In this document: in pieces, positions 1 through 7,140 of the stretch | How the letters are laid out: every line of letters starts with the position of its first letter | How positions within the stretch are numbered: position 1 is the stretch's first letter | Assembly (NCBI GenBank): GCA_902779945.1 | Contig: CACZDN010000013.1 | Span: forward strand, 1-64,000 | Length of the DNA stretch: 64,000 nt | Direction: 5' to 3' | From: Oscillospiraceae bacterium | GTDB lineage: Bacteria; Bacillota; Clostridia; Oscillospirales; Oscillospiraceae | Translations under genes and position numbers: made by a program | The notes under the pieces: model-generated | Seen by the model: the letters and a program-made list of their open reading frames with translations, nothing else | Told to the model about the DNA's origin: nothing | Database searches by the model: none

Positions 1-194
1 GGGAAGTAGTCGATGCCGTCCTTGGGGCGGGCGGAGGCGGTGCAGGTGACGAGGACGGTGGTCTCGCCGTACTTGACGAGGACGGCGGCGTTGCAGAGCT
101 CAGCCAGCTTGCCGACCTCCATGCTCAGGGGGCGGCCCTCGTACATCATCTCAAACTTCCGGTAGTTGGGGAACTGCTTGTTGGTGATGATCAT
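1..194 (-). CDS. pnp: Polyribonucleotide nucleotidyltransferase (PNPase), N-terminal part only
   Basis: PNPase is the phosphorolytic 3'-5' exoribonuclease of bacterial mRNA decay. Only the first 64 codons are present; the gene leaves the left edge of the window. The frame starts M-I-I-T and carries the conserved opening of the first RNase PH domain, with YEGRPLSMEVGKLAEL followed by TTVLVTCTASARPKDG. The ATG at 194 follows GGAGAAAACAC, a good ribosome binding site. It lies downstream of rpsO on the same strand, the standard rpsO-pnp order. The 330-bp gap between them holds a terminator-like hairpin and a repeat, so pnp may depend on read-through or on a promoter I cannot see. Confidence 0.93.
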   Translation of the reverse strand, partial: MIITNKQFPNYRKFEMMYEGRPLSMEVGKLAELCNAAVLVKYGETTVLVTCTASARPKDGIDYF

Positions 195-241
195 GTGTTT
201 TCTCCTTTTTAGTCTTTTTTATCGCTGCATCCCTGCCCTCA

Positions 242-370
242 GTACTTGAAAAAACGTCCGGCGGGCTCTGCGTCATTCTGAGCGGAGCGAAGAATCGCCC
301 GATAAGACAGGATTCTTCGTCGCGCCGCTCCTCAGAATGACAGAGTTCTTTTCGGGCGCTTTTTCAAATA
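242..370. repeat. Palindromic element with GTCATTCTGAG core
   Basis: The inner arms GTCATTCTGAG (about 271-281) and CTCAGAATGAC (about 331-341) form a long stem with GAATC/GATTC inside. Outer arms TTGAAAAA and TTTTTCAA flank it, giving an element of about 130 bp. The same core recurs inside a different pair of outer arms at 49591-49729. It lies between rpsO and pnp. Confidence 0.65.
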
Positions 371-396
371 CCAACGGCGGGATGTTCGTTTACAGC

Positions 397-459
397 TTTT
401 TCGCGTAAGCGAAACAATTCAAATCCGTTTTTTGCGGGGGCATGTACCTCGCAAAAAAC
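397..459. repeat. Dispersed repeat, copy 1 (partner at 51362-51431)
   Basis: A small hairpin (TTTTTCGC...GCGAAA) is followed by ATTCAAATCCGTTTTTTGCG and GTACCTCG. The same order of motifs, with a few differences, occurs at 51362-51431. Part of this copy serves as the T-run of the rpsO terminator. No coding potential is seen. Confidence 0.55.
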
Positions 460-492
460 AGTCCGGGGACAGTATTCAATTGTCCCCGGACT
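450..492 (-). terminator. Rho-independent terminator after rpsO
   Basis: On the minus strand the stem AGTCCGGGGACA / TGTCCCCGGACT (460-471 with 481-492) is followed by GTTTTTTG. It lies 34 bp beyond the rpsO stop codon. Confidence 0.85.
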
Positions 493-525
493 TCAAAACC
501 TTCATACCCTTCAGAAAGCTGAGAA

Positions 526-792
526 TTACTTGCGGATGCCCAGCTTTGCAATGATCGCGCGGTAACGCTCGATATCCTTCTTCGCGAGGTAGTCGAGCAG
601 ACGGCGGCGCTTGCCGACCATCTTGTACATGCCCAGACGGCTGTGGTCGTCGTTGGGATGATTCTTGAGGTGCGCAGTCAGCTCACGGATGCGCTGAGTG
701 AGGATGGCGATCTGGACCTCGGGAGAGCCGGTGTCGCCCTCGTGAGTCGCGTTCTCGGAGATGACCTGGGTCTTGACTTCCTTGGTGATCAT
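526..792 (-). CDS. rpsO: 30S ribosomal protein S15
   Basis: S15 is a primary 16S rRNA-binding protein of the small ribosomal subunit platform. The 88-residue product starts [11 protein letters not shown] and has the family hallmarks [14 protein letters not shown] and a basic C-terminal half with [20 protein letters not shown]. An upstream TTG in the same frame lies inside the ribosome binding site AAAGGAG. The ATG at 792 is therefore the start, and it gives the usual family length. A strong promoter lies at 906-934, leaving a leader of about 100 nt that can fold, and a terminator follows the gene. pnp is next on the same strand. Confidence 0.97.
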   Translation of the reverse strand: MITKEVKTQVISENATHEGDTGSPEVQIAILTQRIRELTAHLKNHPNDDHSRLGMYKMVGKRRRLLDYLAKKDIERYRAIIAKLGIRK

Positions 793-900
793 GGTGAAAA
801 CTCCTTTCAAATTTCGGCTATACCCTGCATCCGGGCTGTGGGGCGGAAAGGACGCCGCTTCGGCGGCATGACCCCAGAGCGCAGACTGCGGGCGCGGACT
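793..900 (-). promoter_or_regulatory. rpsO leader, possible S15 autoregulatory RNA
   Basis: The stretch between promoter and start codon contains a G/C-rich hairpin (GCCGCCGAAGCGGC on the minus strand, about 856-869) and other paired segments before the ribosome binding site. Leaders of rpsO in several bacteria bind S15 for feedback control. I see structure consistent with this but cannot assign a known S15-binding class. Confidence 0.35.
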
Positions 901-905
901 GTGTT

Positions 906-934
906 ATATTACCATCCGCGCCCGCCGTTGTCAA
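906..934 (-). promoter_or_regulatory. Promoter of rpsO
   Basis: On the minus strand TTGACA (934-929) and TAATAT (911-906) are separated by exactly 17 bp, a near-consensus sigma-A promoter about 115 bp upstream of rpsO. Confidence 0.8.
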
Positions 935-973
935 CAGGGAAAAGGAGAAATTACACGGAGCCGGTCCGCCGCC

Positions 974-2806
974 TCAGCTGATCTCCAGCTCGGGCAGCCA
1001 GATGGAGCTCTCGTCCAGGCCCGGGGCCAGGCCCGGATCGAAGCCGCCCGCATAATCGCCGTCCCCGGTGTCCGGCTCGTCGTACACGATCGGCTCAGTG
1101 CCGTAGACGTCCACCTGGTAGACGTTGTCGCTCGTGGGATAGTCGCCGTAGTAGTAAACGGTGCAGCCTGCGCCGATGGAGAGATCGCCCCAGACCACGT
1201 TGACAAGCTCCCGGCCCACATAAACGGAGTCGCCGCTGTCGAGCGTGACGGTCACGTAATTTGTTGTGCCGTCCGCGACAAAGCCGTCCATGGTGCCGTA
1301 GCTCGGCTCGGGCTCGCTGCCGTAGACGTCCACCTGATAGACATTGTTGTCCGTGGGATATTCACCGTAGTAGTAGACGGTGCAGGCCGCGCCGATGGAG
1401 AGGTCGCCCCAGACCACATTGACAAGATCGCGGCTGATATACAGTGTGCCGCCGTAGCCCAGGTCGATGGTCACATAGTTCGTTGTGCCGTCTGCGATAA
1501 AGCCGTCCATGGTGCCGTAGGAGGGCTCAGGCTGGGTGCCGTAGATATAGACGTAGGTGAGATTGCCGTTGCTGGGCGCCGCCCCCTGATAATACACGTC
1601 GCAGCGGCAGCCGATCTCAAAATTGCCGTCCACGCTGCAGATGTCCCACAGCGGCTGTACGGTCCTGCCGTTGTCGAGATAGATGGTGAGGGTGCTCATC
1701 ATCGCCTCCGTCACGGTGCCGGACATCTTTTTCGTCGGGACGGGCGCGGGCGTGGCTGAGACGTAGAGCCAGGCGGTGCTGGTGCGCGCCGTCTGCCCCT
1801 TGTAGCGGAACGTGCAGTAGACGCCGTAGCCGTCCATGTCCCGGGTGACCCCGGCGATGCTGAGCACGGTCCCGCCTGCGCCGCCCACCGTGCAGTTCGG
1901 GAAGCGGGCCGCGAAATCCGCCGCGGAGCACTCGGCCCCGCCCGGGGCGACGAAGGTCCAGGTCAGGTAATTCCAGACGTCCGCGCCGGAGACGAACCAG
2001 GCGGTATCGCCCTCCGAGTGGCTCTCGTTCGTGGGGTCCTTGGTGATGGTCATGAAGTTCCCGCCGGAGCCGGAGCCGCCGTCCCGCGTGCTCTTTGCCG
2101 GCTGCTTCTCCCCGTTGAAGACCGCGTAGCTGTCCGCCAGGCGCTCTGCGGACGCCTCGGCGGCGGAGAACCAGTCGAGGTTGGCGCCGCTCCGTTCCTT
2201 CCCGGCAAAGGCGTTCACGCCGGCGGCATTGTACTGGTCCAGACTGATCGCGCCGCCCGTCAAATCCAGAAATTCAACGGTCTGCCGGTCGCCGTCGGTT
2301 ACGACGTGCTCAAGGGCGTACTGCCTGTAGGAGAAGACGCCGTCTGTCAGATTGACGGAGCACTTGACGGCGTAGGCCTCCTGCTCGGAGAGAATGATGT
2401 TGTCGTAGAACAGGTAGTTCCAGGTGTCGGCGCCCGCGTCATAGAAGCAGTCGGCATTGTCGGAGACGATATCCGGGAAGGACTCGCCCTCCTGGATGTC
2501 CGCCGGGCAGGCGACAAGCGCGGTGCCGTCCGCGCTGACCTCCCAGGCAGCCAGGGTGGTGGTGCGGCTGACATCATGCTCGGACGCGGCAAGCAGCTCG
2601 AGCCGGCCGTTGCGGTCGAGGTCCGTGACCGCGTAGAACCAGGGCTTGCTGCTCTCGTCCTGCCTCAGTGTATCGAAATGAGAGAAGATCAGCGAGGTCT
2701 GCGCCTGCGCGTCTGCGGACGGGAGACGGACCGGCGCGGCCAGGGCGGCCGTGCCCGTGCTCAAAAGCAGAAGCGCGGTGAGTGCGAAAGAGACCAGTTT
2801 TTTCAT
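974..2806 (-). CDS. Secreted multi-domain protein with tandem beta repeats
   Basis: I do not recognise a named family. The 610-residue product has a clear signal peptide (MKKLVSFALTALLLLSTGT, cleavage near ALAAP). An N-terminal region follows, with a DLDRNGRLELL segment (about residue 63) like calcium-binding or VCBS-type loops. Next come a glycine/serine linker and an immunoglobulin-like stretch (about 250-350, ending YGVYCTFRYKGQTA). The C-terminal part holds one divergent and two near-identical repeats of 73 residues (GTMDGF...VVWGDLSIGA...VYYYG). No sorting signal or C-terminal membrane segment is visible, so it is probably released or held non-covalently. The ribosome binding site AAGGAGG is rather far (about 28 nt) from the ATG, so a nearby CTG start cannot be excluded. 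Confidence 0.7.
   Translation of the reverse strand: MKKLVSFALTALLLLSTGTAALAAPVRLPSADAQAQTSLIFSHFDTLRQDESSKPWFYAVTDLDRNGRLELLAASEHDVSRTTTLAAWEVSADGTALVACPADIQEGESFPDIVSDNADCFYDAGADTWNYLFYDNIILSEQEAYAVKCSVNLTDGVFSYRQYALEHVVTDGDRQTVEFLDLTGGAISLDQYNAAGVNAFAGKERSGANLDWFSAAEASAERLADSYAVFNGEKQPAKSTRDGGSGSGGNFMTITKDPTNESHSEGDTAWFVSGADVWNYLTWTFVAPGGAECSAADFAARFPNCTVGGAGGTVLSIAGVTRDMDGYGVYCTFRYKGQTARTSTAWLYVSATPAPVPTKKMSGTVTEAMMSTLTIYLDNGRTVQPLWDICSVDGNFEIGCRCDVYYQGAAPSNGNLTYVYIYGTQPEPSYGTMDGFIADGTTNYVTIDLGYGGTLYISRDLVNVVWGDLSIGAACTVYYYGEYPTDNNVYQVDVYGSEPEPSYGTMDGFVADGTTNYVTVTLDSGDSVYVGRELVNVVWGDLSIGAGCTVYYYGDYPTSDNVYQVDVYGTEPIVYDEPDTGDGDYAGGFDPGLAPGLDESSIWLPELEIS
1281..1720 (-). repeat. 219-bp tandem coding repeats
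   Basis: The segment beginning AAGCCGTCCATGGTGCCGTA occurs at 1281 and again at 1500, a period of 219 bp or 73 codons. A third, more divergent unit lies at about 1520-1730. The repeats stay in frame and encode the beta-rich C-terminal units of the secreted protein. Confidence 0.8.
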
Positions 2807-2955
2807 CGTCGTTTGTCGAGCAGGCAGACTCGACCTCCTTTTCGTGGTTTTGGGCAGCGCGCCTGGGCCTGCCTGTCACCCCTCTGCGCGTGTTCCGATG
2901 CGGTCCGGGTCCGGAGCCGCCGCGGGCAGTCTCCGGGACCGCATGTGATACCGGC

Positions 2956-2964
2956 ATTATAACA
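2956..2964 (-). promoter_or_regulatory. Extended -10 promoter for the secreted repeat protein
   Basis: The minus strand reads TGTTATAAT, an extended -10 box. No good -35 box lies upstream. It would give a leader of about 140 nt before the gene starting at 2806. Confidence 0.45.
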
Positions 2965-3150
2965 CAGAAAGTGTCACAGAACATCAAAATGAAGTTATGA
3001 ATTTTCTGTAAACTCCGCCCTGCGTGCTCTGACGGCGCAGCGGGCCCGTGTTCATCGGCCTCCGGCCCGCCTGCTGAGCCCCTGCGTCAGGGAGCTGCCG
3101 CATTTCAGCGCCCGGGCCGCGTCGGAATAACGCCGTTCCCTTCACGGACG

Positions 3151-3190
3151 AAAAACCGGTCAGCCCGTCCTTTTCAAACGGGCTGACCGG
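3151..3190 (-). terminator. Terminator of the yfmF-yfmH-lgt operon
   Basis: The stem CCGGTCAGCCCGT / ACGGGCTGACCGG (3156-3168 with 3178-3190) is followed on the minus strand by TTTTT. It sits about 70 bp beyond the lgt stop. Confidence 0.85.
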
Positions 3191-3261
3191 CGTTGTGCCG
3201 GATGTGTTCCGCGCGGGTACCTGGACGCCCGTGCGCGTATCCGATATAAGGCTCACAGTCC

Positions 3262-4107
3262 CTAACCGACCCGGTTGACGTACAGATCGTCCGGGGAGAA
3301 GGGGCGGCGGCGCAATGCAAGCAGCAGTGCGCCCGACGCCAGCACCAGCGCGAGACTGAGCGCCTGCGAGACCCGGACGCCCGTCGCGCCGAGGTAGAGG
3401 CTGTCGCTCCGAAGCCCCTCGATCCAGAAGCGGCCGAGGCCGTAGAGCAGAAAATAGAGCACCGCGCAGTGCCCGTCGAAGCGCCGCCGGCCGCTCTTCT
3501 CAAAGCGCAGCAGAAAGAGCAGCACGCCGAGATTCCACAGGCTCTCGTACAGAAAGGTCGGGTGTACGTAGATCGTCGTCCCGTCCGGCGAGGTCAGGCC
3601 CATGCGGCAGAAGATCTCCGTCTCCGCGCCGAAGGCCTCGCGGTTCAGAAAGTTGCCCCAGCGGCCGATGATCTGTCCGATCAGCAGACCGTAGCAAAGA
3701 TCGTCGAGCATGGCGGGCAGCGGCAGCTTCTTGCGGCGGCAGACCAGCGCGGCCGCGAGCGCCCCCGCGATCACGCCGCCGTAGATGGCAAGCCCGCCGT
3801 TCCAGACCGCAAGGAGCTCTCCCGGGTACGCAAGATAGTAGTCCAGATTGAAGGCCACATAGTAGAGCCGCGCACCGAGGATCGAGCACGGAATGAGCCA
3901 GAGCATCACGTCGTAGACGTCGTCCTCCTTCAGACCGAAGCGCCTGGCGCGTTTTGCGCAGAAGGCGATGCCCAGGAGAAAGCCCAGGCCGATGAGCACC
4001 CCGTAGAAATAGATGGGCCGGCCGAAGAGCGTAAAGTACGAGGGCGGGTCGAGGCGCAGTCCCCCCAGCATGGGGAAGGAGATGACGGAGGCGCGCTGCG
4101 CGCTCAT
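3262..4107 (-). CDS. lgt: Prolipoprotein diacylglyceryl transferase
   Basis: Lgt transfers diacylglycerol from phosphatidylglycerol to the lipobox cysteine of prolipoproteins, the first step of lipoprotein maturation in the cytoplasmic membrane. The 281-residue protein is multi-spanning and carries the family signature GRWGNFLNREAFG (residues 148-160), with the essential arginine, and WNGGLAIYGG (102-111). It is the last gene of a three-gene operon: its ATG overlaps the stop of the M16 peptidase gene as ATGA, so translation is probably coupled. A terminator follows. Likely clients within the window are the lipoprotein at 17852-18784 and the TRAP binding protein at 60642-61664. Confidence 0.96.
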   Translation of the reverse strand: MSAQRASVISFPMLGGLRLDPPSYFTLFGRPIYFYGVLIGLGFLLGIAFCAKRARRFGLKEDDVYDVMLWLIPCSILGARLYYVAFNLDYYLAYPGELLAVWNGGLAIYGGVIAGALAAALVCRRKKLPLPAMLDDLCYGLLIGQIIGRWGNFLNREAFGAETEIFCRMGLTSPDGTTIYVHPTFLYESLWNLGVLLFLLRFEKSGRRRFDGHCAVLYFLLYGLGRFWIEGLRSDSLYLGATGVRVSQALSLALVLASGALLLALRRRPFSPDDLYVNRVG

Positions 4108-5399
4108 CCCGCCGCCTCCGCCGCCTTCGGGCGGATCACCGAGAGGGCCATGCGCTCCGGCGTCAGGTTCTCCTCAACGAAGCGTCGGCAGTCCTCCGCG
4201 CTGATCCCCTCCAGAAGCGCAAAGGCGTCGAGGGTGCAGATGCCCTCAAACACCCCCTGTGCGAGGGACACGCACACGTTGTCAAAATCCTCAAGTCCTC
4301 GCAGCTTCGAGCCGAAGGCGGCGCGCTTTATGCGGGTGAAGAAGGCCTCGTCAAAGCCCTCCCGCGCGATGCGGGCGCACTCCTTCTTGAACTCGTCCTG
4401 GACCTTTTCGGGGTCCTTGCTCTCGCCGCCGGCGATGACCATGAAGGCGCCCGCGGGGGAGTCGATCTCGCAGCCGAAGTCCGCGGTCAGAAGCCCCTGC
4501 TCGTAGAGCCGCAGGAAGAAAGGAGAGGACGGGCCGCAGAGCATACGCATGGCGAGCTCCGCCGTGATGTAGCGGCGGTGGAAGGCCGGGCCGCCCTCGC
4601 CGGGCGCGAGCTTGAGCCCGATCAGAAACTGCGGGGCTGAGACCGCCATCTCTTCCATATGCAGGGCAGCGGAGGGGAGCAGGCTCTCCTCTTCGCCGAA
4701 GTCCGCCGTCGGGACGGGGGCCTTCTCCTTTGGCAGTACCTCCTCCGCAATACGGGCAACCGCCTCGGGGTCCACGTCCCCCTCCACGCACAGCACCATG
4801 TTGGACGGCGCGTAGAAGACGCGGTGGCAGTCGTAGAGCGTCCCGGCGGTGATCTCCGCGATGCTCTCCACGCTGCCCGCGACGCGGTCGCGGATCGGGT
4901 GGTGGTCGTAGAGCATTTCCAGCAGCTTATAGTAGACGACCATGCCGGGGTTGTCCTCCCCCATGCGGATCTCCTGGGCGATGATGCCCTGCTCCTTCTG
5001 TACGGTCTCGTCGGTGAAATACGGAGTGGAGACAAAGTGCAGCAGCATCCGGAGATTCTCCTCAAAGGCCTCGGTGCACTCGAAGTAATAGCAGGTCATC
5101 TCCGCGGAGGTAAAGGCGTTGGGGTCCGCGCCGTTCGCGGAGAGGATGCTGAGGGCGTTGTCGCCGTTCGGCAGGTCGAACATCTTGTGCTCAAGATAGT
5201 GGGCCACGCCCGCCGGGGTGTCGAGCCTGCGCCCGTCCACCGCAAAGCGCCGGTGCGCCCCGCCGTAGCGGGTGGCAAAGGCCGCGTAGTACGTGGAAAA
5301 ATCCTTCTTCGGGATCACGCGCACTTCAAGTCCGTTGTCCAGCGTGCCGGCGTACAGCGTCTCGCCGACACCGGGGTATTCATGCTTCGAAAGCTTCAT
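4104..5399 (-). CDS. yfmH: M16 family zinc metallopeptidase (YfmH/YmfH-like)
   Basis: Member of the pitrilysin/insulinase (M16) family. The inverted zinc motif HYLEH (residues 67-71) and a downstream ligand glutamate in AQEIRMGEDNPG (E143) are present, so this copy should be catalytically competent. The 431-residue length is normal for bacterial one-chain M16 subunits. The start at 5399 has GAGGG upstream; ATGs at 5414 and 5450 are possible but reach further into the upstream gene. It overlaps the preceding motif-less homologue by 20 bp. In Bacillus the corresponding active/inactive pair has been linked to maturation of elongation factor P; that role is carried over by homology only. Confidence 0.9.
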   Translation of the reverse strand: MKLSKHEYPGVGETLYAGTLDNGLEVRVIPKKDFSTYYAAFATRYGGAHRRFAVDGRRLDTPAGVAHYLEHKMFDLPNGDNALSILSANGADPNAFTSAEMTCYYFECTEAFEENLRMLLHFVSTPYFTDETVQKEQGIIAQEIRMGEDNPGMVVYYKLLEMLYDHHPIRDRVAGSVESIAEITAGTLYDCHRVFYAPSNMVLCVEGDVDPEAVARIAEEVLPKEKAPVPTADFGEEESLLPSAALHMEEMAVSAPQFLIGLKLAPGEGGPAFHRRYITAELAMRMLCGPSSPFFLRLYEQGLLTADFGCEIDSPAGAFMVIAGGESKDPEKVQDEFKKECARIAREGFDEAFFTRIKRAAFGSKLRGLEDFDNVCVSLAQGVFEGICTLDAFALLEGISAEDCRRFVEENLTPERMALSVIRPKAAEAAG

Positions 5400-6717
5400 C
5401 TTCACGTCCCTCATCTTTGTCGTCCTCGTCCTCGCCGTCCCCGTCTTCATCCCGCAGGAAGTACACGAGGTCGAGCTCCACGCTCCTTGCCACGGCCGTG
5501 ACGGCCTCCTTCGTCACATCCTCCACGAGCTCCGCAAGCTCCGTCGGCCCGTAGTCCAGCCCGGCGACGGCCTGGCTGAGCCAGAAGCTCTCCAGGTCAC
5601 TCTGGCTGTCGAGCGTTGCCCGCAGGTCGGAGGCCACCGCGCGCCTGGCGGCGTTGAGCTCCTCGTCGGTGATGTCGCCGTTTCGCACGGCCTCGAGCTG
5701 GGCGAGGATCTCCGCCTTCGCGGCGTCGAAGTTCTCGAAGGCGATGCCCGAGGACACGATCATCAGGCCCTTGCGCAGGACGACGGCGGAGCTCGCCGAG
5801 TAGCACAGCGAGAGCTTTTCGCGCACGTTCATGAAGAGCTTGGAGGTCACGCCGCTGCCATAGACGGCGTTGAAGACGTGGATGGCGGCCCTGTCCGGGT
5901 CCTCCATGCACTCCCCCAGGCGGAAGCCCAGCACGAGCCTGCCCTGCGTCACGTCCATGCGCTCTTCAAAGTAGCGGGGTTCGGATTCCAGGGCGTTCAT
6001 GCGCAGGTCGGTCCCGATCTCGTAGTCGATCTCGCCGCGCGGCATCCCGGAGAGCGCGTCGCGGAAGGCGTTCTCCACCTCGGCAAAGGGCGCGCGGCCG
6101 CAGTAGAAGAGCTCCACCGGGCTCTTGCGCAAGAGCTCACGGTAGTAGCGAGTGAGCTTTTTGTAATGGATCGCCTCGCAGTCCTCCACCGTGCCGAAGC
6201 GCGACACGGCGTAGTCCTCGCAGCAGCACATTTCCTCCAGGCAGCGTGTCACCGCGTAGCTGCGCTTGTCGTTGACGCGGCTGCGGATGAGGTCGAGCAG
6301 CTTTTCCTTCTCGCTGTCCACATAGGCCGGCAGCAGCAGGCCCCCGCGGGTGTTCGGGGACAGCAGCATCTCAGCCATGAGCGTCGTCATCTCTCCCAGC
6401 AGGGCCTCCCCGCCGGGGAGAAAGGCGGGCTCCGGAAAGCTCGCGAAAAAGCCGATGCAGTGCACCTCGCCCATGCGGCGGTTGATGGGCTCGACCGCGG
6501 CGCCGTAGAGCTCGTCAAAGCGGGCGAAGAGCTGCTCCAGATCGGGGTAGCGCGTCGTGCCGCGGGCCAGAACATTGGGGATCAGCGCGTTCATGGACGC
6601 GGTCTCCCGCTTGAGCTGGGACAGCAGCGTGGCGCTCATGCACGCGGTCTTGAATTTATCGGAACGCAGATGGCTCAGAAAAACGCCCGGCATCAGCTCC
6701 GACCGTGAATACTCCAT
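5380..6717 (-). CDS. yfmF: M16-like protein lacking the zinc motif (YfmF/YmfF-like)
   Basis: A 445-residue M16-fold protein that begins MEYSRSELMPGVFLSHLRSD. Where an active enzyme has HXXEH it has no such motif (the region reads LPNVLARGTTRYPDLEQL-like sequence), so it is probably the non-catalytic partner of the next gene. Its tail is strongly acidic (DEDGDGEDEDDKDEGREDE). The ATG at 6717 follows GGAGGTGCCCCC. Pairs of active and inactive M16 chains commonly form heterodimers; the 20-bp overlap with yfmH fits this. It is the first gene of the yfmF-yfmH-lgt operon. Confidence 0.88.
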   Translation of the reverse strand: MEYSRSELMPGVFLSHLRSDKFKTACMSATLLSQLKRETASMNALIPNVLARGTTRYPDLEQLFARFDELYGAAVEPINRRMGEVHCIGFFASFPEPAFLPGGEALLGEMTTLMAEMLLSPNTRGGLLLPAYVDSEKEKLLDLIRSRVNDKRSYAVTRCLEEMCCCEDYAVSRFGTVEDCEAIHYKKLTRYYRELLRKSPVELFYCGRAPFAEVENAFRDALSGMPRGEIDYEIGTDLRMNALESEPRYFEERMDVTQGRLVLGFRLGECMEDPDRAAIHVFNAVYGSGVTSKLFMNVREKLSLCYSASSAVVLRKGLMIVSSGIAFENFDAAKAEILAQLEAVRNGDITDEELNAARRAVASDLRATLDSQSDLESFWLSQAVAGLDYGPTELAELVEDVTKEAVTAVARSVELDLVYFLRDEDGDGEDEDDKDEGREDEAFEA

Positions 6718-6746
6718 GGGGGCACCTCCGTATTTGTGAATATCTC

Positions 6747-6770
6747 ATTATACCACCGCCGGAGAGAAAA
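6747..6770 (-). promoter_or_regulatory. Probable promoter of yfmF-yfmH-lgt
   Basis: The minus strand has a perfect TATAAT at 6752-6747, 30 bp before the ATG. The -35 region is pyrimidine-rich and poor in consensus, so only the -10 box is well supported. Confidence 0.45.
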
Positions 6771-6974
6771 GAAAAGAGTGGAGTTGAGGTGTGCCGCTTT
6801 GCGTCACGGATTGTATTTGGTTTCCTGCTTTCGCCGCAGGGGCCGACGCCCTCGGCGGCCCGCGCGGAAGGGCGCGAGTTTTGCGGATTCACCGGGCAAA
6901 CGCGCAGAACGCAGGTTTCCCCGCCGGGCGGTCGAGGACGCCCGCCCCAGCGGATGATCTGCCCCTTTACGCGC
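6771..6974. other. Spacer without recognisable feature
   Basis: About 200 bp of GC-rich sequence between the yfmF promoter and the hairpin element. I see no frame with coding character, no ribosome binding site and no strong hairpin. Confidence 0.5.
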
Positions 6975-7140
6975 TAAGGCAACACCACACAATCCGCCAT
7001 CGGCGCCTCCTGGAAAAATAGTGCCCTGACTTCGAGCCTTTTTCTTGCAATACACAAAGTATTCCTGCGAAAAACCGCCATCGCCAGAACCCAATTTTTC
7101 TCAGGATTCGCTCTCGCCGAATTGTGCGGTGCTGCCCTAA
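6975..7140. repeat. TTAAGGCAACACC hairpin element, copy A (full length)
   Basis: Ends are TAAGGCAACACCACACAATC and its near-inverse GAATTGTGCGGTGCTGCCC. The centre is AATACACAAAGTATT, so the whole 166 bp can fold on itself. Its right end contains the stop codon of the neighbouring glucan synthase gene (TAG at 7139-7137). Confidence 0.85.

Noticed and set aside
5293-6708. A 471-codon open frame on the plus strand
   Set aside because: Antisense to the two M16 genes; composition and lack of start signals mark it as a shadow.
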